The notes beneath the pieces are model-generated. The model searched no databases. It was not told the origin of the DNA and saw nothing but the letters and a program-made list of their open reading frames with translations. Positions 51,561 through 61,250 of a stretch of 64,000 nucleotides of DNA are shown one piece after another. The DNA is from Sandaracinus amylolyticus (GTDB taxonomy: Bacteria > Myxococcota_A > Polyangia > Polyangiales > Sandaracinaceae). The stretch spans positions 10,292,001-10,356,000 of the forward strand of contig NZ_CP070225.1 in assembly GCF_021631985.1 (NCBI RefSeq), given 5' to 3'. Both the position numbers and the translations under genes were made by a program. Within the stretch, counting starts at the first letter, position 1, and every line of letters begins with the position of its first letter.

Positions 51561-54116
51561 TCACTTCGGCGGGAGCGGCTTGCGCGGATCGTCCGGCCAC
51601 GCGTGGCGCGGATATCTGCGCATCAGCTCTTTGCGCAGCGTCGGATAATGGCGGTCCCAGAACCCCGCGAGGTCGGTGGTGACCTGCACCGCGCGCTGGT
51701 TCGGCGCGAGGAGGTGCAGCACCACCGGCTCGCCCCCGATCCGCGGCCCCTCGAGCCAGCCGAAGAAGTCCTGCATCCGGCTCTCGATCCACGGCGGACG
51801 ATCGACCTCGTAGTGCACCGCCACCCGCTTGCGCCCCGGCAGCGAGACGTGGTCGGGCGCGAGCCGATCGAGCTTCGACGTCACGTCGTGCCCGAGGTCC
51901 GCGAGCAGCAGATCGAAGAGCCCGGCGCCCTTCACCTCGTCGACGCTGCGCCGTCCTTCGCTCGCCTGCTCGAGCACCGACAGCAAACGCGCATCGTCGA
52001 GCTCGGGGAGCGAGGGATCGACCTTGCGCGCCAGCGCGAGCCGCAATCGCAGCTGCGCGAGCGCCTCGCGATCGATCAGCCGATCGATCCCCTGCTCCAT
52101 CAGCGCGCGCGCCAGCACCGCGGCCGCGCCCGGCTCGCCCGCAGCGTCTCCGCGCGACTCGTCGATGGTGAGCCCGAGATAACGCAGCGCCGCGATCTTC
52201 TCGATGCGCCGCGTCTTCGGATCGAAGCGCAGCTCGCGCACGTCCTCGATCGCATCGGGCAGCATCTCGAGCAGCCACTCGGCCTCGATCGCGCTCGCGG
52301 TGCGCACCTCGATCGCCCCGCGCCGCTCCTCGGCGTCGATCGCGACCATCAGCTCGGGCTCGCGCACCACGCTCGTCTCCGCGAGCCGCGCCGAGCCCCC
52401 GCCCGCGAGCACCACCTCGGGCTCCTTCGCGCGCCGTCTCCTCGCGACGCGATCGGGAAACCCCGCGAGCAGCGCGCGCCGCAGGATCGCGTCCTCGTCG
52501 AGATCGGCGTGCTCGCTCGGACGGCCCTTCACGCGCTTCAGCGCGCGCACGATCTGCTCGGACGCCCGCGCCGCCGCCATCCCGCCCGCGACGTCGAGCT
52601 CGTGCGCGCGCAGCCGCGACGCGCTCACACCCTGCGCCGCGACCGTCTCGAAGAGCTCGAGCCGGTGCACCGCGTCGCTCGTCCCGCTCTCGTGCGCGTG
52701 ATCGCGATCGCGCGACATCCGCGTGCGCATCGACATCCGCAGATCGCGCTCCGCGAGCAACGCGGCGAGCGTCGCGCCCCGCGCCCCGAGCCCGTGCGCG
52801 TCCGCCTCGAGCACCACCCGTCCGAGCCGGGGATGGAGCGGCAGCGCGAGCAGATCGCGCCCCACGCCCGTCAGCGCACCTTCGTGCGTCGTCGCGCCGA
52901 GCAGCGAGAGCAGCCGATCCGCGGCCACGATCGCAGCGCGCGGCGGGGCCTCGAAGAACGGGAACTCGAGCACGTCACGCACCCCTCGCGCACGCAGCGC
53001 GAGCACGGTGTCGGCGAGATCGACGCGCTGGATCTCGGGCGCGTCGTGGCGCGGCCGCGTGTCGTGATCGTGCTTGGTGTAGAGACGAATCGCGCGCCCG
53101 GCGCGGGTGCGCCCCGCGCGTCCCGCGCGCTGCGTCGCGCTCGCCTGACAGATCGGCTCGGTCTCGAGCGTGGGCAGGCCCGACCACGGCGAGTGCCGCG
53201 CGACCCGCGCGAGCCCCGAGTCCACCACCGCGACCACTCCGTCGATCGTCAGCGACGTCTCGGCGACATTGGTCGCGAGGATCACCTTGCGGCGCGCCGA
53301 GGGACGCACCGCGCGATCCTGCTCCGCGGGCGGCAGATCGCCGTGCAGCGGGAGCACGTCGACGTCGAGCGCGCGCGCACCCTCTTCGAGCGCCTCGGCC
53401 GCGCGACGGATCTCCGCCGCGCCGGGCAGGAACACCAGCACGTGCCCCTCGCTCGACTCGCGCAGCGCACGCTTCACCGCGGCCGCGACGCGCCGCTCGA
53501 GCGGGCGGTCGTCTGCTCCCTCCGCGTGCTCGATCGTCACCTCGTAGCGGCGCCCGGGCACCCGCACCACCGGCGCGTCGAGGAACGACGCGACGCGCTC
53601 CGCCTCGAGCGTCGCGCTCATCGCGACGAGCCGCAGATCGGGCCGCTCCGCGCGCTGCAGCGCGCGCACCATCGCGAGCGCGAGATCGGCGTGCAGCGAT
53701 CGCTCGTGCAGCTCGTCGAGCACCACGCACGACACGCCGCGCAGCGTCGGATCGGCGACCAGCCGTCGCGTGAGCACGCCCTCGGTCACGAAGCGCACGC
53801 GCGTCCTCGCGCTCGACACGTCGTCGAAGCGCACCGTGTACCCGACGCGCCCGCCGACCTCCTCGCCGAGCTCCTCGGCGACGCGCTTGGCCGCCATGCG
53901 CGTCGCGATGCGCCGCGGCTCGAGCACCACGATCTCACCAGCGTCCGCGAGCCCGCTCTCGAGCAGCAGCGCACGCGGCACGCGCGTCGTCTTGCCCGCG
54001 CCCGGCTCGGCGACGAGCACCAGGTTGCCCGCCCGCGCGGCCGCGGTGATCTCGGGCAGGAAGGGATCGATCGGGAGCGCTTCGATCGGCACGACGAGAG
54101 GCCGTATAGCGCGCAT
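51561..54116 (-). CDS. hrpB: HrpB-type DExH RNA helicase
   Basis: An 851-residue ATP-dependent helicase of the HrpA/HrpB branch. Walker A is AEPGAGKTTRVP (residues 37-48). Motif II is VVLDELHERS, DELH instead of the more common DEFH. Motif VI is QRAGRAGRTRAG. The middle and C-terminal parts (ELMVAIDAEERRGAIEVRTA, LPGRKRVAVHYEVDRPPWIE) match HrpB rather than HrpA, and the overall length suits HrpB. The cellular substrate of HrpB is not well defined. Its start has a G-rich site only (GGGGGG), and it is divergent from the RCC1/MopE gene across 66 bases. It has its own intrinsic terminator. Confidence 0.93.
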   Translation of the reverse strand: MRAIRPLVVPIEALPIDPFLPEITAAARAGNLVLVAEPGAGKTTRVPRALLLESGLADAGEIVVLEPRRIATRMAAKRVAEELGEEVGGRVGYTVRFDDVSSARTRVRFVTEGVLTRRLVADPTLRGVSCVVLDELHERSLHADLALAMVRALQRAERPDLRLVAMSATLEAERVASFLDAPVVRVPGRRYEVTIEHAEGADDRPLERRVAAAVKRALRESSEGHVLVFLPGAAEIRRAAEALEEGARALDVDVLPLHGDLPPAEQDRAVRPSARRKVILATNVAETSLTIDGVVAVVDSGLARVARHSPWSGLPTLETEPICQASATQRAGRAGRTRAGRAIRLYTKHDHDTRPRHDAPEIQRVDLADTVLALRARGVRDVLEFPFFEAPPRAAIVAADRLLSLLGATTHEGALTGVGRDLLALPLHPRLGRVVLEADAHGLGARGATLAALLAERDLRMSMRTRMSRDRDHAHESGTSDAVHRLELFETVAAQGVSASRLRAHELDVAGGMAAARASEQIVRALKRVKGRPSEHADLDEDAILRRALLAGFPDRVARRRRAKEPEVVLAGGGSARLAETSVVREPELMVAIDAEERRGAIEVRTASAIEAEWLLEMLPDAIEDVRELRFDPKTRRIEKIAALRYLGLTIDESRGDAAGEPGAAAVLARALMEQGIDRLIDREALAQLRLRLALARKVDPSLPELDDARLLSVLEQASEGRRSVDEVKGAGLFDLLLADLGHDVTSKLDRLAPDHVSLPGRKRVAVHYEVDRPPWIESRMQDFFGWLEGPRIGGEPVVLHLLAPNQRAVQVTTDLAGFWDRHYPTLRKELMRRYPRHAWPDDPRKPLPPK

Positions 54117-54182
54117 CGGGGCCCCCCGTGCGGAGGACGCGGCCCTTCTGTTAGCGTCGGCGCGATGGGGAGGGTGCGTCCG

Positions 54183-57100
54183 ATGACGTCAGCGCGGTCG
54201 TGGGTCGTGGTGTCGGTCCTGTCGTTCGTCGCCACGTCGTTCGTCGGATGCCGCGACGAAGATCCACCTGCCGACGCGGGCCCAGACCCGGCTCGCGACG
54301 CGAGGGCGCAGTGCACACGCGACCTCGATTGCTCGAACGGCGTGTTCTGCGATGGCGAGGAGCGATGCGTCGTGGGCGCGGTCGACGCCGACGAGCTCGG
54401 CTGCGTCGCATCCGCGGCGCCTCGCTGCGAGCCCTCGCAGACCTGCGACGAGGAGGCCGACGCGTGCCTCTCCGACTGCATCGCCACGCCCGATGCCGAC
54501 GGCGACGGCGTCGACGCGATCGCGTGCGGAGGCACCGACTGCGACGACGCAGATCGAGACCGCGCGCCGACGCTGTCCGAGATCTGCGATCTCGAAGGCC
54601 ACGACGAGGACTGCGATCCCGAGACCTTCGGCGACACCGACGGCGACGGCGACGGCGCGATCGACGCCTCCTGCTGCAACGGCGCGACCTGCGGCACCGA
54701 CTGCGACGACGGCGACGCGGCGATCTCGCCCGCGGCCGACGAGATCTGCGGTGAGCACGACGACGACTGCGACGGGCGCGTCGACGAAGGCCTCGGCCGC
54801 ACCTACTACCCCGACCGCGACGACGACGGATACGGCGACGCGACCGGCGCGCCGCGCACCGCGTGCACCGCGCCCGCGGGCCACGCCGCGATGGCCGGCG
54901 ACTGCAACGATCTCGAGCCGCGCGTGCATCCGGGCCGCACCGACGTCTGCGACGGCCTCGACAACGACTGCGACGGCACCGTCGACACGCCCGGCGACCG
55001 CGTCTACTACCGCGACGCCGATGGCGACGGACGCGGCGATCCGTCGGCGACCACGACCCGCACCGACTGCACGATCCCGAGCGGCTACATCGCGGTCGGC
55101 GGCGACTGCGACGACTCCGATCCCGCGATCCACCTCGGCGCCTCGGAGCGCTGCAACCGGCGCGACGACGACTGCAGCGAGGGAGGCGGCGACGCGATCG
55201 ACGAGGATCGCGACGAAGACGGCCACGCGCCGCTCGCCGCGATGTGCGGCGGCGGCCTTCCGAAGGACGACTGCGACGACTCGGACGCGAGGCGCTCTCC
55301 CGAGGCGCTCGAGACCTGCAACGGGCGCGACGACGACTGCGACGGAGCCGTCGACACCGCGCTCGACGTGAGCTGCGGCCCCGGCGCCGAGTGCATCGCG
55401 GGCGCGTGCCAGAGCGCGCGTCGCTTCTCGGTCGGGTCCTACCACGCGTGCGTGGTGCGCGGCGGCGAGGTGTACTGCTGGGGCCACAACCAGGAAGGAA
55501 AGCTCGGCGACGGCACCACCGCGCGGCGCGTCTCGGCGGTGCGGGTGACCGGGCTGACCGACGTCGTCGAAGTGAGCGCGGGCGGCGAGCACAGCTGCGC
55601 GCGCACGACCGACGGCCGGGTCCACTGCTGGGGCGACAACACGGTCGGGCAGCTCGGGACGAGCTCGATGACCGCGTTCTCGGCGACGCCGCTGCTGGTC
55701 ACCGGCATCCCGCTCGCGGTCGAGGTCACGGCCGGCGGCTACCACACGTGCATCCGCTCGACCGCGAACGAGGTGTGGTGTTGGGGCGAGGGCCGCCAGG
55801 GACAGCTCGGCGACGGCACGCGCACGAGCCGCGCGACTCCGGCTCGCGCCACCGCGTTCACCGGCGCTCCGGCGCAGGTCGACACCGGCGACGCCGTGAC
55901 GTGCATCCGCACCGACGCGGGCGCGCTCCAGTGCGTCGGCGATGCCATTGCTCCCGCCGTCGCGGCCACCGTCACCGGCGCGACCTACGTCGACGTGCGC
56001 GCCGGAGGCTGCGCGATCCAAGGCGCGGGCGCGCTCCGCTGCTTCGGGCGCGCAGGCACGCTCGGTGTCGTCGATGCCGCGGCGACCTCGGCGCTGCTGC
56101 CGGGCATGACCGACGTCGTCGACGTCGGGCTCAGTGGCTCGCACACGTGCGCGGTCCGGGCGAACGGCACGGTGTGGTGCTGGGGCCAGGGCACCTACGG
56201 CCGCCTCGGCGATGGAGGCGTCACCGCGCGGATCACGCCGGTCGCGGTCGCCGGGATCACCGACGCGGTGCGCGTCGGCGCCGGGGCCCGAACCACGTGC
56301 ATCGAGCGCACGGGCGGTCGTGTGACCTGCTTCGGATCGACGCAGTACGGCCTGCTCGGCGACGGCGCGCCGCTCGCGCCGCTCGAGGTCATCGGGATCA
56401 CCGATGCGGTCGACGTGGCCGCGGGCCCCGAGCACACGTGCGTGCGTCGCGCCGACGGAACCGTCGCGTGCTTCGGTGCCAACGCCGCCGGACAGCTCGG
56501 CGACGGAACCACGACGTCGCGCCTCCTCCCCGTCGCCGTCAGCGGTCTCGCGGGCGTCACGCGCCTCGAGGCGAGCCGCTCGGTCTACGGCACCGACGGC
56601 GGCTCGACCTGCGCGACGCGCGCCGCAGCGGGCGGCACCGGGCACGAGCTCGTCTGCTGGGGATCGAGCGGCGAGCACCAGTCGGGCGCGGGCATGCCGT
56701 TCTTCACCGCGCCCAACGTGGTGAGCCCGCTCCAGGCGTCGACGCTGGTGACGATCGGCGAGGCGCACGTCGTGATCGCGTCGAGCACCGCCGGCTCGAT
56801 CTCGGGCCTCGGCAGGAACGACTACGGCCAGCTCGGGCTCGAGCCCAACGCCTACCGCACGACGATGACGTACTCGTTCGACGCGAGCCCGATCGGCGCG
56901 GTCTCGTCGCTGAGCGCCGCGAGGTCCACCACCTGCGCGACCCGCGCGAGCGACGGCGCGGTGTATTGCTTCGGCGAAGGACAGCAGCTCTTCGCGGTCC
57001 AGACCGAGCCCTACTACTCGTACGTGCCGTTCCGCATCACGGGCATGAGCGGCGTCGAGGTCGTCGGCGGCCAGCTGCACTTCTGCCTGCGCTCGGCGAC

Positions 57101-57497
57101 CGGCTCGGTGCGCTGCTGGGGCCGGAACGAGAGCGGCGAGCGCGGCGACGGAACGCGGCTGAGCGTGACCGCGCCGACGAGCACGCTCGCGATCACCGAC
57201 GCCGTCCAGCTCGCGGCGGGCAGCTCGCACACCTGCGCGCGTCGCGCGTCGGGCGCGGTCGCGTGCTGGGGCCTCGACAGCTCCGCTCAGGTGAGCGGCG
57301 GCGGGCCCGAGCTCGGAACGTGCGGGTGCTCGACCATGCCGCTCGACGTGCCGGGGCTCGCCGACGCGATCGACATCTCCGCGGGCGCCGCGCACACCTG
57401 CGCCGTGCGCGCGAACGGACGCGTCGTGTGCTGGGGCTCCAACGAGACCGGTCAGCTCGGCGCGTGGGCGCTGCGCGACGTCACCGGCCTGCCCTGA
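54183..57497 (+). CDS. MopE-type Cys/Asp repeat plus RCC1-repeat lipoprotein
   Basis: A 1,104-residue lipoprotein. The signal VVVSVLSFVATSFVGC precedes residues 30-410, which carry repeated DCDDxDxxxxP..ExCNGxDDDCDGxxD motifs (for example GDCDDSDPAIH, DGLDNDCDGTVDT), as in MopE-type metal-binding surface proteins, with thrombospondin-3-like Asp runs (DADGDGVDA). Residues 415-1100 are RCC1-type beta-propeller repeats (CWGHNQEGKLGDGTT, CWGDNTVGQLGT, CWGQGTYGRLGDGG, and so on), with a Cys in most blades. The start at 54183 has GGGGAGGG about eight bases upstream; an ATG at 54165 is possible. Calcium binding by the first part is likely from the family; the propeller partner is unknown. Confidence 0.9.
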   Translation: MTSARSWVVVSVLSFVATSFVGCRDEDPPADAGPDPARDARAQCTRDLDCSNGVFCDGEERCVVGAVDADELGCVASAAPRCEPSQTCDEEADACLSDCIATPDADGDGVDAIACGGTDCDDADRDRAPTLSEICDLEGHDEDCDPETFGDTDGDGDGAIDASCCNGATCGTDCDDGDAAISPAADEICGEHDDDCDGRVDEGLGRTYYPDRDDDGYGDATGAPRTACTAPAGHAAMAGDCNDLEPRVHPGRTDVCDGLDNDCDGTVDTPGDRVYYRDADGDGRGDPSATTTRTDCTIPSGYIAVGGDCDDSDPAIHLGASERCNRRDDDCSEGGGDAIDEDRDEDGHAPLAAMCGGGLPKDDCDDSDARRSPEALETCNGRDDDCDGAVDTALDVSCGPGAECIAGACQSARRFSVGSYHACVVRGGEVYCWGHNQEGKLGDGTTARRVSAVRVTGLTDVVEVSAGGEHSCARTTDGRVHCWGDNTVGQLGTSSMTAFSATPLLVTGIPLAVEVTAGGYHTCIRSTANEVWCWGEGRQGQLGDGTRTSRATPARATAFTGAPAQVDTGDAVTCIRTDAGALQCVGDAIAPAVAATVTGATYVDVRAGGCAIQGAGALRCFGRAGTLGVVDAAATSALLPGMTDVVDVGLSGSHTCAVRANGTVWCWGQGTYGRLGDGGVTARITPVAVAGITDAVRVGAGARTTCIERTGGRVTCFGSTQYGLLGDGAPLAPLEVIGITDAVDVAAGPEHTCVRRADGTVACFGANAAGQLGDGTTTSRLLPVAVSGLAGVTRLEASRSVYGTDGGSTCATRAAAGGTGHELVCWGSSGEHQSGAGMPFFTAPNVVSPLQASTLVTIGEAHVVIASSTAGSISGLGRNDYGQLGLEPNAYRTTMTYSFDASPIGAVSSLSAARSTTCATRASDGAVYCFGEGQQLFAVQTEPYYSYVPFRITGMSGVEVVGGQLHFCLRSATGSVRCWGRNESGERGDGTRLSVTAPTSTLAITDAVQLAAGSSHTCARRASGAVACWGLDSSAQVSGGGPELGTCGCSTMPLDVPGLADAIDISAGAAHTCAVRANGRVVCWGSNETGQLGAWALRDVTGLP

Positions 57498-57546
57498 TCG
57501 CGGCGCTCGCTCGACACCCGGTCGCGCCTTGCCGTAGCGTGCTCCC

Positions 57547-59817
57547 GTGAAGCTTTCCAGCCACACGCTGCTCGCGCTCTGCCTCGTCCTCTCGACGTTC
57601 GGGTGCGACGAGGCGCCGCCTCACGTCGAGCGTCCACCCGCGCCCGAGCACGACGGAGTCCACTCGTTCGCGAGCGGCTGCTACGCGATGGACGCGACCG
57701 AGCCCGGCAGCACCAACACGCGCTGGCTCGTCGCGGCGCCGGGTGGCGAGACGTTCACGTTCTCCGCGACCACGCAGGACGCGGGCGCGCGCTTCACGAT
57801 GCGCGCCGCCGATCTCGGCACCTATCTGTTCTTCGACGCCGAGCGCCACTACCTCGTCGCCCAGGAAGGCACGCTCGCGCGCACGTCCGAGCTGCTCTCC
57901 GACGTGCTGCTGATCGACGACACCTACCAGTCGCCGGCCGAGTGGGATCTCGAGCCCTCCGCCCACGATCCCGATCGCTTCCAGCTCGTGCACCGCGCGA
58001 GCGGCCGCTACCTCGGCACCCGCGGCCTGGTCGACGACGAAACGCGCGCCGCGGTGATCGCGCTCTATCCGACCACCGGCTGCGCCGAGTTCCCCGAGCT
58101 CACGCTCGACGCCGAGGGCACGATCGATCCGCAGCGCTTCGACGACGGCGCGGTGTACGGCATCGTCGAGACCCACGGTCACCTCTTCAGCAACGCGGGG
58201 TTCGGTGGCGGCGGCCAGTACCACGGCGCGCCCTTCCATCGCCTCGGCGTCGAGCACGCGCTGCCGAGCTGCGAGCCCTTCCACGGCATCGACGGCCGTC
58301 GCGACCTGATCGGCTTCGCGTTCGCGGGCCTCGGCGATCTCGACGTCGACGCGCTGCTCCCCGCACTGATCACCGGCCAGACCCCCGAGCCGAACCACGC
58401 GACCGACGGCTACCCGACCTTCACGGACTGGCCGAATTCCTGGGGCAGCGCGACGCACCAGACGATGTACTACCGCTGGCTCGAGCGCGCGTGGATGGCG
58501 GGCCTGCGCCTCTTCGTGCAGCACGCGACGAGCAACTCGGTCCTCTGCGAGTTCATGGCGGGCCTGCCCGGCGCCTCGCCCACTCGCTACTCGTGCAACG
58601 ACATGGTCGCGACCGAGCGCTCGATCGAAGCGGCGTACGCGCTCGAGCGCTACGTCGACGCGCAGTGGGGCGGTCCGGGCCGCGGCTGGTTCCGCATCGT
58701 GACGACGCCCGAGGACGCGCGCCGCGTGATCGACGAGGGCAAGCTCGCGGTGATCCTCGGCATCGAGACGTCGAACCTCTTCGACTGCTTCCTCACGCCG
58801 CGCGAGGGCTTCCCCACCTGCGACGAGGCGCACGTGCGCGCGCAGCTCGACCGCTATCACGAGCTCGGCGTCCGCGCGATCTTCCCGGTGCACAAGCTCG
58901 ACAACGCGTTCTCCGCGGGCGACGGCGATCGACGCGTCGGACAGATCGGCAGCTTCGTGAACAGCGGCCACTGGTCGAGCTTCGTCCTCGACTGCCCCGT
59001 CGTGGACTCGGTCTTCGATCACGGCGACGTCGTGTTCGGCGGGCTCAACATGCCGCGCGAGGACTATCTCGCGCCCGCGCCCAACGACATGAGCGGCTTC
59101 GCAGACAACCCGATCGGCACGCTCCGGCCCTTCCTCGCCAACCTCCAGGAGCCGCCGCTCGAAGGCGACTACTGCCAGAGCGCGGGCCTCACCGCGCTCG
59201 GCGAGACGCTGATCCGCGAGCTCATGCAGCGCGGGATGATCATCGAGGTCGATCACCTCCCGCGCCGCTCGTTCCTGCGCGCGTACGAGCTGCTGATCGA
59301 GGCCGACTACCCCGCGGCGGGCACCCACGGCAACACCCACGGCGGCGTGATCTACGAGCTCGGCGGCGTGTCGAAGACCGGGCTCGGTCGCTGCAGCGCG
59401 CCCGATCGCCCGGGCGCGATGGGCGATCGACTGCGCGACCGCATCGCGCTCATCCAGGCGCACGGCGGCTATCCCGCCGAGGGCTTCGGGTTCGACCTCA
59501 ACGGCTTCGCCGGTGGCCCGCGCCCGCGCTTCGGCGAGGACAGCGACTGCGGCACGCCGCAGGCGAACGGAATGGAGTACCCGTTCGAGTCGTACCGCGG
59601 CGACGTCACGTTCACCGCGCCCCACCTCGGCGAGCGCGACGTCGACTTCGACACCGAGGGCATGCTCCACATCGGACTGATGCCCGAGCTGATCGAGGAC
59701 GCGCGCAACGACGGAGTCACCGACGAAGACCTCGAGCCGCTCTTCCGCTCCGCCGAGGGCTACCTGCGCATGTGGGAGCGCGCCGAGGCGAGATCCGCGG
59801 AATTGCGAGGAGAATAG
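57547..59817 (+). CDS. M19-like amidohydrolase lipoprotein with N-terminal beta domain
   Basis: A 756-residue lipoprotein (GTG start; signal LALCLVLSTFGC, an imperfect lipobox). Residues 30-190 are a beta-trefoil-like domain (TFTFSATTQDAGARFTMRAA, PDRFQLVHRASGRYLGTRG), of the lectin/fascin type. The rest is an amidohydrolase-fold domain with an HxH (ETHGHLF, His208 and His210), PVHKLDN (His449), VDHLPRRSF (Asp569, His570) and THGNTHGG (His594, His597). The pattern suits M19 membrane-dipeptidase-like enzymes, which hydrolyse dipeptides and related amides using zinc. Substrate unknown. Cys are abundant and periodic (SCEPFHG, DNDC-type), fitting an external location. Confidence 0.83.
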   Translation: MKLSSHTLLALCLVLSTFGCDEAPPHVERPPAPEHDGVHSFASGCYAMDATEPGSTNTRWLVAAPGGETFTFSATTQDAGARFTMRAADLGTYLFFDAERHYLVAQEGTLARTSELLSDVLLIDDTYQSPAEWDLEPSAHDPDRFQLVHRASGRYLGTRGLVDDETRAAVIALYPTTGCAEFPELTLDAEGTIDPQRFDDGAVYGIVETHGHLFSNAGFGGGGQYHGAPFHRLGVEHALPSCEPFHGIDGRRDLIGFAFAGLGDLDVDALLPALITGQTPEPNHATDGYPTFTDWPNSWGSATHQTMYYRWLERAWMAGLRLFVQHATSNSVLCEFMAGLPGASPTRYSCNDMVATERSIEAAYALERYVDAQWGGPGRGWFRIVTTPEDARRVIDEGKLAVILGIETSNLFDCFLTPREGFPTCDEAHVRAQLDRYHELGVRAIFPVHKLDNAFSAGDGDRRVGQIGSFVNSGHWSSFVLDCPVVDSVFDHGDVVFGGLNMPREDYLAPAPNDMSGFADNPIGTLRPFLANLQEPPLEGDYCQSAGLTALGETLIRELMQRGMIIEVDHLPRRSFLRAYELLIEADYPAAGTHGNTHGGVIYELGGVSKTGLGRCSAPDRPGAMGDRLRDRIALIQAHGGYPAEGFGFDLNGFAGGPRPRFGEDSDCGTPQANGMEYPFESYRGDVTFTAPHLGERDVDFDTEGMLHIGLMPELIEDARNDGVTDEDLEPLFRSAEGYLRMWERAEARSAELRGE

Positions 59818-59827
59818 CGAGCACACC

Positions 59828-59858
59828 GAGTGCTCCGCGCGCGGCGCACGGAGCGCTC
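59828..59858 (+). terminator. candidate terminator hairpin after the M19-like gene
   Basis: GAGTGCTCCG (59828-59837) pairs with CGGAGCGCTC (59849-59858), nine Watson-Crick pairs and one G-T, around an 11-base loop. No T-run follows directly; TTCTT is six bases later and TTTTT lies 25 bases downstream inside the next palindrome. A weak terminator or attenuator is possible. Confidence 0.45.
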
Positions 59859-59873
59859 TACGTTCTTCGCAAG

Positions 59874-59901
59874 CACGCGATCTTTTTCTCGAAATCGCGT
59901 G
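59874..59901. promoter_or_regulatory. perfect 8-base inverted repeat ahead of the DUF1552 gene
   Basis: CACGCGAT (59874-59881) and ATCGCGTG (59894-59901) are exact reverse complements with a 12-base loop CTTTTTCTCGAA. The loop is unusually AT-rich for this window. It sits 38 bases before the DUF1552 start, so it could be an operator or part of the preceding terminator. Confidence 0.4.
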
Positions 59902-59939
59902 ACCCGAAGCGCGGCGGCCCTCGCTACTGACCGCACGCC

Positions 59940-61250
59940 ATGCTCGCACGCCGCCGCTTTCTCCAGGGTCTCGCGCTCACGGCAGCCGCCGCACCGTTCA
60001 CCTCGTTCGGACTGCGCGCGCTCGCAGGCCCCGGCGATCCGCCGCTGCGCCTCGTGCTGTGGCCGATGATGAACGGCGCGGACCCCTCGCACTTCTGGCC
60101 CTCGTCGGTCGGCGCGACCTCGCTCGTCACCGAGCCGCTCCGCGCGTTCGCCGATCAGATCACGTACGTGCGCGGCCTCAACGTGCAGGGCTCGGACAAT
60201 CACTTCGCAGTCCGGAGCATCTTCACCGGCGCGCCGGTCCCCGACTACCTCACGGCCGATCCGCGCGTGCGCTCGCTCGACCAGGTGGTCTCGGCGCACG
60301 TCGACGCGTCGAGCCCGACGCCGGTGCGCAGCGTCCACCTCGGCGTGCGCCCCGCCGACAGCTACGACTTCTACCAGCTGTACGGGCGCTCCACGCTCTT
60401 CTTCACGCCCGACGGCCCGGTCGACTACGAGGCCTCGCCGGTCGCCGCGTACGATCGCCTCTTCGCGGGCGGCCCCGTCGATCCCGGTCCGATGGAGCCG
60501 GCGGTCGACGTCGAGGCCGAGGCGCTCGCGATCACCGAGGCCGAGCTCGGCGATCTCGGTGCGCGCGTGAACGGCCTGACCACCGAGCAGGAGAAGATCG
60601 CGCAGCACCTCGCGGCGGTGCGCGCGCTCCGCACCACCGGCGAGATGCCGCCTCCGACCACGGTGTCGTGCGAGACCGGCACGCTCGCGAGCGTCGAGCG
60701 CCTGCGCAGCGCGCTCCAGGGCAACCCGCGCGAGGCGTACAAGGACGAGCACTTCTCGAACATCTTCGACGCGCAGGTCGACGTGATGGCGCGCGCGATG
60801 ACGTGCGGCCTCACCCGCGTCGCGACGCTGCAGGCGGGCTCGGCCGACGGCAACGTGCTGGTCCCGGTCAACGGCGGTCAGCCGCACCACAACACGTCGC
60901 ACGGCGATCAGGCCCTCTTCGCGCGCTGCCAGGCCTGGTACATGGAGAAGCTCGCGCGCTTCCTCACCGCGATCAACGTGCCCGATCCGCTCGATCCGAG
61001 CGGCAACACGGTGCTCGCGAACACCTGCGTCGTGGTGATGGCGGAGTGCCTGCCCTCGTCGCACTCGAGCATGGGCGTGCCGACGATGATCATCGGCCGG
61101 CTCGGTGGGCGCCTGCGCACCAACGCGATCATCGACGCGGCGGGCGCGACGAACCGGCACGTCCTCAAGTCGATCTGCCGCGCGTTCGGCGTGAGCGACG
61201 CGGACAGCGGTCACTTCGGCGGCGACGAGCTCCGGGAGGTGCGGTCGTGA
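59940..61250 (+). CDS. DUF1552 protein, Tat-exported (second copy)
   Basis: A 436-residue DUF1552 protein. The N-terminus MLARRRFLQGLALTAAAAPF is a twin-arginine signal. Family blocks are LVLWPMMNGADPSHFWPSSV, VRGLNVQGSDNHF, TCGLTRVATLQAGSAD and VVMAECLPSSHSSMG, ending ICRAFGVSDADSGHFGG. It has diverged from the copy at 6123, for example the motif EYGEGTTHSNREH there is ECLPSSHSSMG here. Its TGA overlaps the GTG of the DUF1592 gene (GTGA), so the pair is coupled as in the first copy, but in the reverse order. It starts 122 bases after the M19-like gene. Its ribosome site is weak. Confidence 0.88.
   Translation: MLARRRFLQGLALTAAAAPFTSFGLRALAGPGDPPLRLVLWPMMNGADPSHFWPSSVGATSLVTEPLRAFADQITYVRGLNVQGSDNHFAVRSIFTGAPVPDYLTADPRVRSLDQVVSAHVDASSPTPVRSVHLGVRPADSYDFYQLYGRSTLFFTPDGPVDYEASPVAAYDRLFAGGPVDPGPMEPAVDVEAEALAITEAELGDLGARVNGLTTEQEKIAQHLAAVRALRTTGEMPPPTTVSCETGTLASVERLRSALQGNPREAYKDEHFSNIFDAQVDVMARAMTCGLTRVATLQAGSADGNVLVPVNGGQPHHNTSHGDQALFARCQAWYMEKLARFLTAINVPDPLDPSGNTVLANTCVVVMAECLPSSHSSMGVPTMIIGRLGGRLRTNAIIDAAGATNRHVLKSICRAFGVSDADSGHFGGDELREVRS

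Noticed and set aside
54189-57566. A 1,125-residue minus-strand open frame over the RCC1/MopE gene
   Set aside because: Shadow caused by GC-rich repeats; no signal, no domain.
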